Positions 17,687 to 28,412 of a stretch of 48,614 bases of DNA are shown one piece after another. The position numbers and the translations under genes were made by a program. This DNA comes from an uncultured Parabacteroides sp. (lineage in GTDB: Bacteria > Bacteroidota > Bacteroidia > Bacteroidales > Tannerellaceae). The notes under the pieces are model-generated. The model was not told the DNA's origin and did no database searches. It saw nothing but the letters and a program-made list of their open reading frames with translations. Where the stretch lies: contig CASFXH010000018.1 of assembly GCA_949298575.1 (NCBI GenBank), forward strand, positions 1-48,614. Reading direction: 5' to 3'. Each line of letters opens with the position of its first letter. The stretch's first letter is position 1.

Positions 17687-19105
17687 TTGGCAAGAAAAAG
17701 AAAACCGTTACCTCTTTTGGAACAGGTAACCATCACAGATGTCGCGGCTGAGGGGAAAGCGATCGCGAAAGTGAACGACTTGGTGGTATTCGTCCCCTTC
17801 GTCGCCCCAGGGGATGTCATCGACATTCAAATAACCCGCAAAAAGCATAACTACGCGGAAGGGAAAGCGACCCGGTTCCATGCTTACGGCACGGAACGGG
17901 CGATCCCTTTCTGCGCGCATTTCGGCGTATGCGGAGGTTGCAAATGGCAACACCTGCCTTATGAGGAGCAATTGAAATACAAGCAAAAACAAGTGGTCGA
18001 CAACTTGACCCGCATCGGGAAAGTCCCCTTAGGGGAAATCTTGCCCATCTTGGGCTCCAAGAAAACCCAATTCTATCGGAACAAACTGGAGTTTACCTTT
18101 TCCAACAAAAAATGGTTGACGGAAGAGCAGGTCCTTTCCGGTGAGACCTTTGAGGACATGAACGGCGTCGGATTCCACATCCCGGGCATGTTCGACAAGG
18201 TGCTTGATATTCAAAAATGCTGGTTCCAAGAGGATATATCCAATCAAATCCGTCTCAGCGTCAAAGATTATTGCTTGACACACGAGGGGTATCCATTCTT
18301 TGATTTACGGGCGCAAGAGGGCTTTGTCCGTACGCTCATGATCCGCACGGCGACCACGGGGGATTTGATGGTTTTGTTGGGATTTTTCCATGAAGATCAA
18401 CCTCGACGAGAAGCCCTGCTCAATCATGTAGCCGAACATTTCCCGCGAATCACGTCCCTGATGTACGTGATCAACGAGAAATGCAACGACACGATCACGG
18501 ATCAAGAGATCTTCTGCTTTAAAGGGCAAGACCATATCTTCGAGGAAATGGAAGGCTTGCGGTTTAAGATCGGGCCCAAATCGTTCTATCAGACCAATAG
18601 CGAGCAAGCTTATGAATTGTATAAAGTCGCCCGGGATTTCGCGGCCTTAACCGGCTCGGAAACCGTTTACGACCTTTATACGGGTACAGGGACCATCGCC
18701 AATTTCGTGGCCCGGCAAGCCAAGAAGGTTATCGGTATCGAATACGTGCCCGAGGCGATTGAGGACGCGAAAATAAACTCAGCGCTTAACGGGATTTCCA
18801 ACACGGACTTTTTCGCTGGCGACATGAAAGATCTCCTCACGGCCAATTTTATCCAACAACATGGCAAGCCAGATGTCATCATTACGGATCCTCCTCGCGC
18901 GGGGATGCATGGCGACGTGATCAAGACCATTTTGGCGGCTGAGCCGGCACGGATCGTGTACGTCAGTTGCAATCCCGCGACTCAAGCGCGCGATTTGAAC
19001 TTACTTGACGAGAAATATACGGTTCGGAAGGTACAACCCGTCGACATGTTTCCCCATACGCATCATGTGGAAAACGTCGTTCTCCTAGAAAGAAAAGCGC
19101 GATAA
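17687..19105 (+). CDS. rlmD: 23S rRNA (uracil-5-)-methyltransferase, RlmD/TrmA family
   Basis: 472 residues. An N-terminal TRAM domain is followed by an iron-sulfur motif 'CAHFGVCGGCKW' with the fourth cysteine in 'IQKCWF', then the methyltransferase: 'FYQTNSEQAYELY', 'YDLYTGTGTIANFVA' (SAM site), 'TDPPRAGMH' and 'YVSCNPATQARDL' with the catalytic cysteine. It methylates a uracil in 23S rRNA. The start is TTG: an in-frame TAG is at 17678-17680 and there is no ATG before the domain begins. Codon use is less GC-rich than in pepP. mltF follows after 3 bp. Confidence 0.93.
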   Translation: MARKRKPLPLLEQVTITDVAAEGKAIAKVNDLVVFVPFVAPGDVIDIQITRKKHNYAEGKATRFHAYGTERAIPFCAHFGVCGGCKWQHLPYEEQLKYKQKQVVDNLTRIGKVPLGEILPILGSKKTQFYRNKLEFTFSNKKWLTEEQVLSGETFEDMNGVGFHIPGMFDKVLDIQKCWFQEDISNQIRLSVKDYCLTHEGYPFFDLRAQEGFVRTLMIRTATTGDLMVLLGFFHEDQPRREALLNHVAEHFPRITSLMYVINEKCNDTITDQEIFCFKGQDHIFEEMEGLRFKIGPKSFYQTNSEQAYELYKVARDFAALTGSETVYDLYTGTGTIANFVARQAKKVIGIEYVPEAIEDAKINSALNGISNTDFFAGDMKDLLTANFIQQHGKPDVIITDPPRAGMHGDVIKTILAAEPARIVYVSCNPATQARDLNLLDEKYTVRKVQPVDMFPHTHHVENVVLLERKAR

Positions 19106-19108
19106 ACC

Positions 19109-20506
19109 ATGCGGCATCCTCATCCTCTTTTCTGGCTGAGCTTGTCGCTTAGCTTTTTGCTCCTCTTTTGCCGCTGCGGAAAGGGATCGAGGCAAGAGAA
19201 AGAACAAGGTGTCTTTGCCGATTGGCCACAGATTCAGGCGAGCGGGAAAATAGTCGCCGCGACTCTTTATGGCTCCACGTCCTATTTTCAGTATAAAATG
19301 CGCCCGATGGGCTATGAGTATGATCTGGTGGCGGATTTCGCGGAAACGCACGGCCTGGAGCTGGAATTGAAAGTCGCCCGCACGCCTTCCGAGCTGGTCC
19401 AAATGCTCGATCAGGGAGAGGCGAACCTGGTCGCCTATCCTGTACCTGTCAACAACCATCTCAAGGAAAGGATGATTTACTGCGGAAGGGAAATCATATC
19501 GAGCCAGGTCTTGGTTCAACGTGAAAATAAAGGAGACTCGTTGCTGGCCGACGTAACAGAGCTTGTCGGGAAAGACATCTATGTCAAACCCAGGACAAAA
19601 TACTCCCAACGATTGGAGAATCTTAACATGGAACTGGGCGGCGGCATCCAAATACATGAAGTCCCCACCGACTCGATCATGCTCGAAGATTTGATCGAGA
19701 TGGTCTCGACCGGGGCGATTCCTTATACGATTTGCGACGATTATACGGCCCGCTTGAACAAGACTTACTTTTGGAATCTCAACATCGACCTGAAAGTGAG
19801 CTTTAGCCAACGTTCCGCTTGGATCGTCCGCAAGGAAGCGCCCCTTTTGGCCCAAGCCATCGACGAATGGGCTTCCGACCAGACTGGTCAAGGCTCGTTC
19901 AACGCGACAACCAAGCGCTATTTCGAGCTGAGCAAACGCCAACAATCCGATAGCCTCCCTCCCATCCAGGACGGACACATCTCGCCCTACGACTCCCTTT
20001 TTCAGCGCTACGCGAAAGTGATCGGGTGGGACTGGAGGTTGATCGCCGCGATTTCTTATCAAGAATCGCGTTTCAACACGCATCTGGTCTCGTGGGCAGG
20101 AGCCGAGGGTTTGATGGGAATCATGCCCGGGACAGCCAAGGCCTTGGGGATCGCTCCTCACGAGTTGAGAGACCCGGAAGCCAGTATCCGGGCGGGCGTA
20201 GACTGCCTGCGACTCTTCCGGCAAGGTTTTTTGGAGATCAAGGACGAGGAGGAGAAAACGCGCTTTACGATCGCGGCCTACAATGCCGGCATCGGGCATA
20301 TTTTCGACGCCAGAGCTTTGGCTAAGAAGTATGGCAAGAATCCCGACCGTTGGAAAGACGTCGTGGAGTTCGTGCGCCTAAAAAGCAACCCGGATTATTA
20401 CAATGATCCCGTTTGCAAGCACGGCTACCTCAGGGGGAGCGAGACCGCGAATTATGTCGATCAGGTCATCACTCGCTATCAATATTATAAACAGGAAAAG
20501 TCATGA
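19109..20506 (+). CDS. mltF: Membrane-bound lytic murein transglycosylase F-like lipoprotein
   Basis: 465 residues. The signal segment ends in 'LLLFCRCG', with a candidate lipid-anchored cysteine at 21 or 23. Residues about 45-275 form a solute-binding-protein-3-like domain ('YEYDLVADFAETHGLELEL'), which in MltF regulates the enzyme. The C-terminal SLT domain has the catalytic glutamate in 'AISYQESRFN' and 'GLMGIMPGTAKALGI'. It cleaves peptidoglycan glycan strands with 1,6-anhydro end formation at the envelope. Only 3 bp separate it from rlmD. Confidence 0.92.
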   Translation: MRHPHPLFWLSLSLSFLLLFCRCGKGSRQEKEQGVFADWPQIQASGKIVAATLYGSTSYFQYKMRPMGYEYDLVADFAETHGLELELKVARTPSELVQMLDQGEANLVAYPVPVNNHLKERMIYCGREIISSQVLVQRENKGDSLLADVTELVGKDIYVKPRTKYSQRLENLNMELGGGIQIHEVPTDSIMLEDLIEMVSTGAIPYTICDDYTARLNKTYFWNLNIDLKVSFSQRSAWIVRKEAPLLAQAIDEWASDQTGQGSFNATTKRYFELSKRQQSDSLPPIQDGHISPYDSLFQRYAKVIGWDWRLIAAISYQESRFNTHLVSWAGAEGLMGIMPGTAKALGIAPHELRDPEASIRAGVDCLRLFRQGFLEIKDEEEKTRFTIAAYNAGIGHIFDARALAKKYGKNPDRWKDVVEFVRLKSNPDYYNDPVCKHGYLRGSETANYVDQVITRYQYYKQEKS

Positions 20507-20534
20507 AACGGCACATGCCGAAAAAACATAAACT

Positions 20535-21380
20535 ATGCTGAACGATCATTACTCTTCTCGTTATCCTACCGCGCTGACCATCGCCGGGTCCGACAGTGGC
20601 GGCGGCGCGGGAGCGCAAGCCGACCTCAAGACATTCTCCGCCTTAGGCGTTTTTGGCATGAGCGTCATCACGGCCATCACGGCTCAGAATACCATGGGCG
20701 TAAAAGCTATCCAGCCGGTTGATCCGGATGTCTTGAAAGCGCAAATCGACGCGGTCTTCGAGGATTTCACGATCGACTCCGTGAAAATCGGCATGCTTCA
20801 CGACAAGGCGGTCATTGAGACTGTCGCCGACGCGCTCACGAAATATCGCCCATCGAAAATCGTCCTCGACCCCGTCATGGTCGCCACGAGCGGAAGCCGA
20901 CTTCTGGAAGACGAGGCGATCCACACCTTGGTCGAACGTCTCTTTCCCCTCGTCACGCTCCTGACGCCCAATCTCCCGGAGGCCGAATACCTCTCAGGCA
21001 GGCGGATCACCGATCGCGCCACGCTCGAGGCGGCGGCGGGCGCCTTGACGGGCCTGGGCTGCCCCGCCATCTTGATCAAAGGGGGGCATTGGGCAGGCGA
21101 AAAGACGGATCGCCTTTTCCGCCCCGGCAAAAAGGCCGTAAACTTCACGACAAAAGATGTCCAGACCCAAAACACGCACGGGACAGGCTGCACCCTCTCG
21201 TCGGCCATCGCCGCGTTCCTGGCCTTGGGATACGACTTGGAGGAAGCCATCGCACGGGCGAAAGCCTACGTCACGAGCGCCCTCGAGGCGGGCGCCGGGG
21301 TCTTCGCCGGCCACGGACATGGCGCCGTCAACCATTTCTTCAATCCCCAACCCCTCCGGACGATTCCGCTCCAGCCATGA
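20535..21380 (+). CDS. thiD: Hydroxymethylpyrimidine/phosphomethylpyrimidine kinase
   Basis: 281 residues of the ribokinase fold. '[20 protein letters not shown]' opens the protein, '[11 protein letters not shown]' and '[12 protein letters not shown]' are mid-protein, and '[18 protein letters not shown]' contains the catalytic GTGC loop. It phosphorylates HMP twice to give HMP-PP for thiamine synthesis. Its stop overlaps the next start (ATGA), so it leads a coupled thiamine group. I see no TPP riboswitch before it; only a small CGGCACATGCCG palindrome lies in the 28-bp gap after mltF. Confidence 0.95.
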   Translation: MLNDHYSSRYPTALTIAGSDSGGGAGAQADLKTFSALGVFGMSVITAITAQNTMGVKAIQPVDPDVLKAQIDAVFEDFTIDSVKIGMLHDKAVIETVADALTKYRPSKIVLDPVMVATSGSRLLEDEAIHTLVERLFPLVTLLTPNLPEAEYLSGRRITDRATLEAAAGALTGLGCPAILIKGGHWAGEKTDRLFRPGKKAVNFTTKDVQTQNTHGTGCTLSSAIAAFLALGYDLEEAIARAKAYVTSALEAGAGVFAGHGHGAVNHFFNPQPLRTIPLQP

Positions 21381-21965
21381 GAATCATCGCCATCACGACA
21401 CCGGAATTTTTCCCCGGGGAAAGCCCTCTCCTGGCCTGCCTCCTCCGTCTGGGCGTCGACCGGCTACACGTCCGCAAGCCGAATGCCGACGAGGCCGCGC
21501 TACGGGCCTTGCTCGAAACGCTTCCGGTGGAATCCCGAAAAAGAATATCTTTGCACGACCATCACGCGCTCGCCGTCGAGCTGGGCTTGGGTGGCGTGCA
21601 TTTGAACAGGCGAAATCCCGCCGCCCCGGCAGGTTTCCGGGGGATCGTCAGCCGCTCGTGCCACTCGTTGGCGGAGGTGGAGCGGGCGAAAGGGGAAACG
21701 GACTATTTATTCCTCAGCCCCATCTTCGACAGCCTCTCCAAGGCGGGCTACGGCAGTCGCTTCACGATCGAGGAGCTGCGAGCCGCCGGGCAAGCGGGAA
21801 CGATCGACGAGAAAGTCATCGCCCTGGGAGGCCTCTCCACGCGCACCTTGCGAGAAGCCCTCACGATCCCCTTCGGCGGTCTCGCGTTCTTGGGAGCGCT
21901 GTGGGGCGACGAGCCGGGGCGAATGGACGAACAGGAATTGACAAAACGATATAAAACGATAGAAA

Positions 21966-24355
<2,390 letters not shown>

Positions 24356-24370
24356 TCCGCCCGCCCGACT

Positions 24371-24401
24371 CCCTCCGCGCCCCGCTCGTGGACGCGGAGG
24401 G
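24371..24401 (+). terminator. Hairpin after thiC, probable terminator
   Basis: CCCTCCGCG (24371-24379) pairs with CGCGGAGGG (24393-24401). A T run follows only about 20 bases later, so it is not a textbook intrinsic terminator, but it sits 15 bases after the thiC stop. Confidence 0.55.
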
Positions 24402-24433
24402 AATGGCCGGGACATGAAAATCCTTTTTTTTAT

Positions 24434-24441
24434 TACCTTCG
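24434..24441 (+). promoter_or_regulatory. -7 box TACCTTCG for the gene at 24464
   Basis: TACCTTCGCG, 23 bp before the ATG at 24464, just downstream of a T run. It opens the cassette region 24464-27041. Confidence 0.5.
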
Positions 24442-24463
24442 CGTAAAATCAAGACAAAATACC

Positions 24464-25321
24464 ATGACAAGAACAACCATCTTCCATATTTGGTACTTCC
24501 TCGCGAGCCTTTGCCTCATCACGATCAACATTTCATTACGCGTATACGATCATATACGGGCTAAGACCGAGCGCGGCATTGAGCTGGCCGAGAAAGGGGA
24601 ACTCGATCCCTATGAAGTTCTGCATTATCAAATCGAAACCGGTCAAGCCCGCGAAATCGCGTTCGACATTCATTTATATACCTTCTGCGCGAGCATAATC
24701 CTGGCCGAAATAGTCATAATCGCTGTCATAGACTTTCATAAAAAAGACGAACTGAAGGAATTGGAAAAAGAGCTGGAGGCCCATAAAAAAGAATTTAAGG
24801 AATTGAGAAAAAAGCTGGAGGCACGTAAAAAAGAATATGAGGAACAGCTGAGACGCGAAGCCGAGCTGACAGCGGAAAACGAGAAGATCAAACAACGAAT
24901 CCAAGAAAATAAAATCGCGATCTTCCTCTACAAATTTTTCCTGACGATCAGAAAGATGGAAGCCCGATCGTACCATTCTTTCACCAAGGAGGATAATTTC
25001 AACCGGACCGTCCTCTTGCTACACACCTTGCGAAACGACATCTATATCGCGACGATCGACGAGCTGGTGGACATCGCCTTATACCTGGAATACAATGACC
25101 ACTCGTTCACTTCCCGCCTCATGGAAGACATCCCTTGCCTGAGCCGGCTGACGGTGATCTATTCCTGCCTCGTCCGAGTGGGCTTCAGCGACAAGGAAAT
25201 CGCGCGTATTTTCGGCGTGGAGCGCCAGCGCCTCGTCTTATGCCGTCTCGAGCTCATCTACAGGCACGGAGCCTTGGATAAGCTAAACAAAACTGTCGAC
25301 CAATACATAAAAGAACTTTAA
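24464..25321 (+). CDS. Membrane-anchored coiled-coil protein with a C-terminal HTH-like domain
   Basis: 285 residues. Hydrophobic helix at about 8-26, a ~45-residue loop, second helix at about 69-90, then a heptad-rich K/E coiled coil (95-150), then a C-terminal ~120 residues with 'DHSFTSRLMEDIPCLSR' and 'GFSDKEIARIFGVERQRLVLCR'. That tail aligns by eye with the tails of the proteins at 25332 and 28413, where it looks like a LuxR-type helix-turn-helix. It appears to be a short paralogue without TPRs. Function not known; a membrane-tethered regulator is inference. 10 bp separate it from the next gene. Confidence 0.7.
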   Translation: MTRTTIFHIWYFLASLCLITINISLRVYDHIRAKTERGIELAEKGELDPYEVLHYQIETGQAREIAFDIHLYTFCASIILAEIVIIAVIDFHKKDELKELEKELEAHKKEFKELRKKLEARKKEYEEQLRREAELTAENEKIKQRIQENKIAIFLYKFFLTIRKMEARSYHSFTKEDNFNRTVLLLHTLRNDIYIATIDELVDIALYLEYNDHSFTSRLMEDIPCLSRLTVIYSCLVRVGFSDKEIARIFGVERQRLVLCRLELIYRHGALDKLNKTVDQYIKEL

Positions 25322-25331
25322 GCGCCCCGCC

Positions 25332-27041
25332 ATGAAAACGACACTCCCTTTCTCCCGCCTGATGGGCGCGGGGGGCTGGATCGTCTCCCGCCTGGCCGCC
25401 CTGGCGCTCCTGCTGTGCCTCGCCTGTGGGTCGGGCGGCGACGGACGGGTCAAGACGCTTCTGCGAGAGGCGGAAAAGCTGGTTGACAGCCGTCCCGACA
25501 GCGCCCTGACCTTGCTGGAATCCATCCCCACACCCGAAAAGCTTCCCGAATCGGAATGGGCGCGCTGGGCTTTACTCGAGACGTGGGCGAGGGATAACCT
25601 GTCGGGCCAACCCCGCTCGGACGTGGCCATCAATCATGTCGTGGCCTATTACGACCGCTCGGGAAACGCACGTCAGCGGGCCATCGCCCATTTCCTCAAA
25701 GGACAGGTTTACGCACGGCTCGACTCCCACCTGGCGGGCTCTTGCTATGGGCGGGCGCTCGAGCTGGCCCTCGCCGAGGGAGATTCCGCCTTGGCCTTCC
25801 GCTGCCTGGCGCGAAACGGGCAGTTCCTTTTCCGACAGAGTTATCTCAACGACGCGTTCCCGAACGGGCAGCGCTGGCTCGACTTGGCCCGGCGGGCGAA
25901 AGATACGCTCCAACTGGCCCAAGCCCATTTTCACCTGGCGGAGATCTATGCCTTCTCGCGCGAGACCTCGCGAGCGGCCGGCCATTATCAAGCGGCCTTC
26001 GCCTATGCCCGACAGGCCGGCGACGAGCGGACCGCGCGCTGGGCCGCCTACGATGGGGGCCTGCTCCTCGCGCGCCAAGGCCAGATGGGCAAAGCGCTCG
26101 GCATGGCTCGCCAACTGATCGCCGCGAGGACCGAACGGGGCGATTCCCTCCTCGCCCATTCCGGATTCCTGTTGGCCGGGGAAATTTTCAAGGGAAACCA
26201 TCGGCCGGATAGCGCCTCTTTTTTCCTGGAGAAAGCGGCCGCCTCGTCCAACCCCTCGACACGCCGCCGGGCTTATCTCGCGCTGGCCGACATTGCCCGC
26301 CACGCCGGCGACGAGGAGAAAGCCACCCGATACACCCATCTTTCCGAGGCCGCCGCGGACTCGATCATGGCCGACTATACGCCTTCCGCGGCTTACGACC
26401 TGCCGGACAACTTGCCGGACGAGACCGGGACAAGCCTTTGGGGAAACGCGCTCCGCCTTTCGCTCGCCGCCCTCGCCCTCCTGGCTTCCGCGGCCTCGCT
26501 TCCGCGTTTTTTCCGGAAATACAGGCAAAGCCGAAAGAACGAACAGGTCTTGAGGGAAGAATTAAGCACGGCCCGGAAGCGAGCGGACCTCAACATCCGG
26601 CAGGCCGCCTCACTCGCCCATCGCCTGGAGGAGACCCGCGAGAATCTCAGCGCTTCCCAACGCGAGACAGAGGCCCTCAGGGCCCGCCTGAAGGCTCAGG
26701 AGACGGAAGACACCAAAGCGAGGCGCGGCCAAACCCTCGTCGAGGCGCTCAAGGCCCGTCCCCGCACGCTGACGGATGACGAGATCGGCGACATCGCCGC
26801 CTTCCTCGATCGCGCCTACCATTCCTTCGCGTTGAGACTGAAAACGGCGCATCCCAAATTGTCGCCGACCGATTTGTCTTATTGCTACCTGAACCGCCTC
26901 GATTTCCCGGTCGCCGCGCTCGCGATCATGCTCAACGTCGACCCGCGAACGCTCTACACGAGGAAGCAACGCGTCAAGAAAAGACTCAGCGAAAAGCTCC
27001 CGTCGGGAATGGATCTCACGGAATATCTCCAAAATTTTTAA
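25332..27041 (+). CDS. TPR lipoprotein with transmembrane, coiled-coil and C-terminal HTH-like domains
   Basis: 569 residues. A signal ending LCLACG suggests a lipid anchor. Residues about 40-345 are tetratricopeptide-like helical repeats rich in A, R and L. A hydrophobic segment follows near 375-395 ('LRLSLAALALLASAASL'), then a coiled coil, then a tail with 'YHSFALRLKTAHPKLSPTDLS' and 'FPVAALAIMLNVDPRTLYTR', a helix-turn-helix-like pattern. The layout would put the TPRs outside and the HTH in the cytoplasm. Its neighbour at 27199 is an exported beta-propeller, a possible ligand or partner. This architecture recurs in Bacteroidales; its role is not established. Confidence 0.72.
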   Translation: MKTTLPFSRLMGAGGWIVSRLAALALLLCLACGSGGDGRVKTLLREAEKLVDSRPDSALTLLESIPTPEKLPESEWARWALLETWARDNLSGQPRSDVAINHVVAYYDRSGNARQRAIAHFLKGQVYARLDSHLAGSCYGRALELALAEGDSALAFRCLARNGQFLFRQSYLNDAFPNGQRWLDLARRAKDTLQLAQAHFHLAEIYAFSRETSRAAGHYQAAFAYARQAGDERTARWAAYDGGLLLARQGQMGKALGMARQLIAARTERGDSLLAHSGFLLAGEIFKGNHRPDSASFFLEKAAASSNPSTRRRAYLALADIARHAGDEEKATRYTHLSEAAADSIMADYTPSAAYDLPDNLPDETGTSLWGNALRLSLAALALLASAASLPRFFRKYRQSRKNEQVLREELSTARKRADLNIRQAASLAHRLEETRENLSASQRETEALRARLKAQETEDTKARRGQTLVEALKARPRTLTDDEIGDIAAFLDRAYHSFALRLKTAHPKLSPTDLSYCYLNRLDFPVAALAIMLNVDPRTLYTRKQRVKKRLSEKLPSGMDLTEYLQNF

Positions 27042-27198
27042 GGCCTGTCTCAATCATCATACGCGGTAATCGATCATGAAAACATTCAGCCTTTGGATTT
27101 TAAAGCAAGAGAAACGGACGCGGCGACTGTCCAACCCCAGGCTCGCGAAGACACGCGGCCCGCGTTTACTTCGCGGAAGGAAAAAAATTTTATTGGAC

Positions 27199-28344
27199 AT
27201 GAAAACGAAACGACTTTTCTTCTGCCTCTTTTGGGCGACGGCCGCGCTCCTCTCCTGCATGGAGCGAGAGAACAGGCCTGAAATGTTCACGATTGACGTC
27301 TCGAAGACGTATCCCAAGAAAAAAATGCGATTGAGCGACCTTTGCGACATCGAATACGTGGCGATCGACGATTCGATAGTCGTCTCCGGCCGGCCCCGAT
27401 GGACGACGGATGAATACTTCATCTACACGGGCCAAGGCGGCGACATCGTTTTCTTCGACCGTGCCGGTCGCTTCGTCCGCCGGTTCAACCACCGCGGGCA
27501 AGGGCCGGGCGAGTACACCGCCGTCGGAAAACTCCTCGTCGACGAGGCGAGCGGCCAGCTGGTCGTCACCAGCGGGCGCTCGATCCTGTTCTATAGCCTC
27601 ACGGGCGAGTTTCAACGCTCGCTGAAACTGGACGACAAGTACGCCATCTCCGATCTCAAAGACTACGATCAGGATTTTTTCCTCGTCGACAATGGGGTAT
27701 TCCGCTCGCCAATCTATCTTTTCGTCTCGAAACGCGATGGCACGGTCGCCGATTCGCTCACGTTCGGCATCGACAAGCCGATCCGACCTTACGCTCAGCG
27801 GAAAGAGGGCGGGATGACCTATACCTTCATGCCGCCATCGTATAATCTCGTCAAGACCAACGGACGATTTTTGATCACACAGACGTCGCTCGACACGTTC
27901 TACTATCTCCACGATCGGAAACTGACGCCCTTCCTCGTCCGCGAGCCTGCCGTCCATTCGCGAATGGAGCCCACGCTGCTCAACGCCTGGCTCGAGACGA
28001 GCGACTATGGCTTTTTCTCGACCGTCGATCTCCATTTCAATTTCGAGACCCAGGAAGGCTTTGACCAACATTATTTCGTCCTCGAGAAATCCACGCGGGC
28101 CATCCACGAGGTAGAAATCGAGCACGCCGACCTGGAAGGTTTTGACATCCATCTGGATCCCGCCACGATCGAGCGCTCGGCCGACCCCTCGTTGGGCCTC
28201 CACGTCCTCGAGGCGGAGGATTTGCGCGCCGCCCTCGCGGAAAATCGCGTCCACAACCCCCGCCTGGCCGCCCTGGCGAGAGATTTGAAGGAAGATTCCA
28301 ACCCGGTCTTGATGATTACGCGGTTCGGAAAAAAAGGAAAATAA
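27199..28344 (+). CDS. 6-bladed beta-propeller lipoprotein
   Basis: 381 residues from the ATG at 27199, which gives a clean lipoprotein signal (MKTKRLFFCL...LLSC). A longer in-frame start at 27076 would add a basic, signal-unlike extension. The mature part begins 'IDVSKTYPKKKMRLSDLCDIEYVAI', typical of Bacteroidetes 6-bladed propeller lipoproteins (DUF5128-like). Propeller strands include 'GDIVFFDRAGRFVRRFNHRGQGPGEY'. It ends 'NPVLMITRFGKK', as does its paralogue at 30188 ('NPVIMVAKYKKN'). No enzyme residues are evident. It follows the TPR-HTH gene after 157 bp. Confidence 0.8.
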   Translation: MKTKRLFFCLFWATAALLSCMERENRPEMFTIDVSKTYPKKKMRLSDLCDIEYVAIDDSIVVSGRPRWTTDEYFIYTGQGGDIVFFDRAGRFVRRFNHRGQGPGEYTAVGKLLVDEASGQLVVTSGRSILFYSLTGEFQRSLKLDDKYAISDLKDYDQDFFLVDNGVFRSPIYLFVSKRDGTVADSLTFGIDKPIRPYAQRKEGGMTYTFMPPSYNLVKTNGRFLITQTSLDTFYYLHDRKLTPFLVREPAVHSRMEPTLLNAWLETSDYGFFSTVDLHFNFETQEGFDQHYFVLEKSTRAIHEVEIEHADLEGFDIHLDPATIERSADPSLGLHVLEAEDLRAALAENRVHNPRLAALARDLKEDSNPVLMITRFGKKGK

Positions 28345-28386
28345 AAAAATGAGCCCTCGAGACCTCTTCCCTATCCGCTTTTTAAT

Positions 28387-28394
28387 TACCTTCG
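28387..28394 (+). promoter_or_regulatory. -7 box TACCTTCG for the second TPR-HTH gene
   Basis: TACCTTCG, 18 bp before the ATG at 28413. The eight bases are identical to the box before 24464, so the two cassettes may share control. Confidence 0.5.
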
Positions 28395-28412
28395 TATCCA
28401 AGAAATGAACGA

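Noticed and set aside
20507-20534. TPP riboswitch upstream of thiD
   Set aside because: The gap is only 28 bp with one small palindrome, and no THI-box sequence was found upstream.
27076-27198. Longer start for the first beta-propeller gene
   Set aside because: The added residues are strongly basic and precede a complete lipoprotein signal at 27199.
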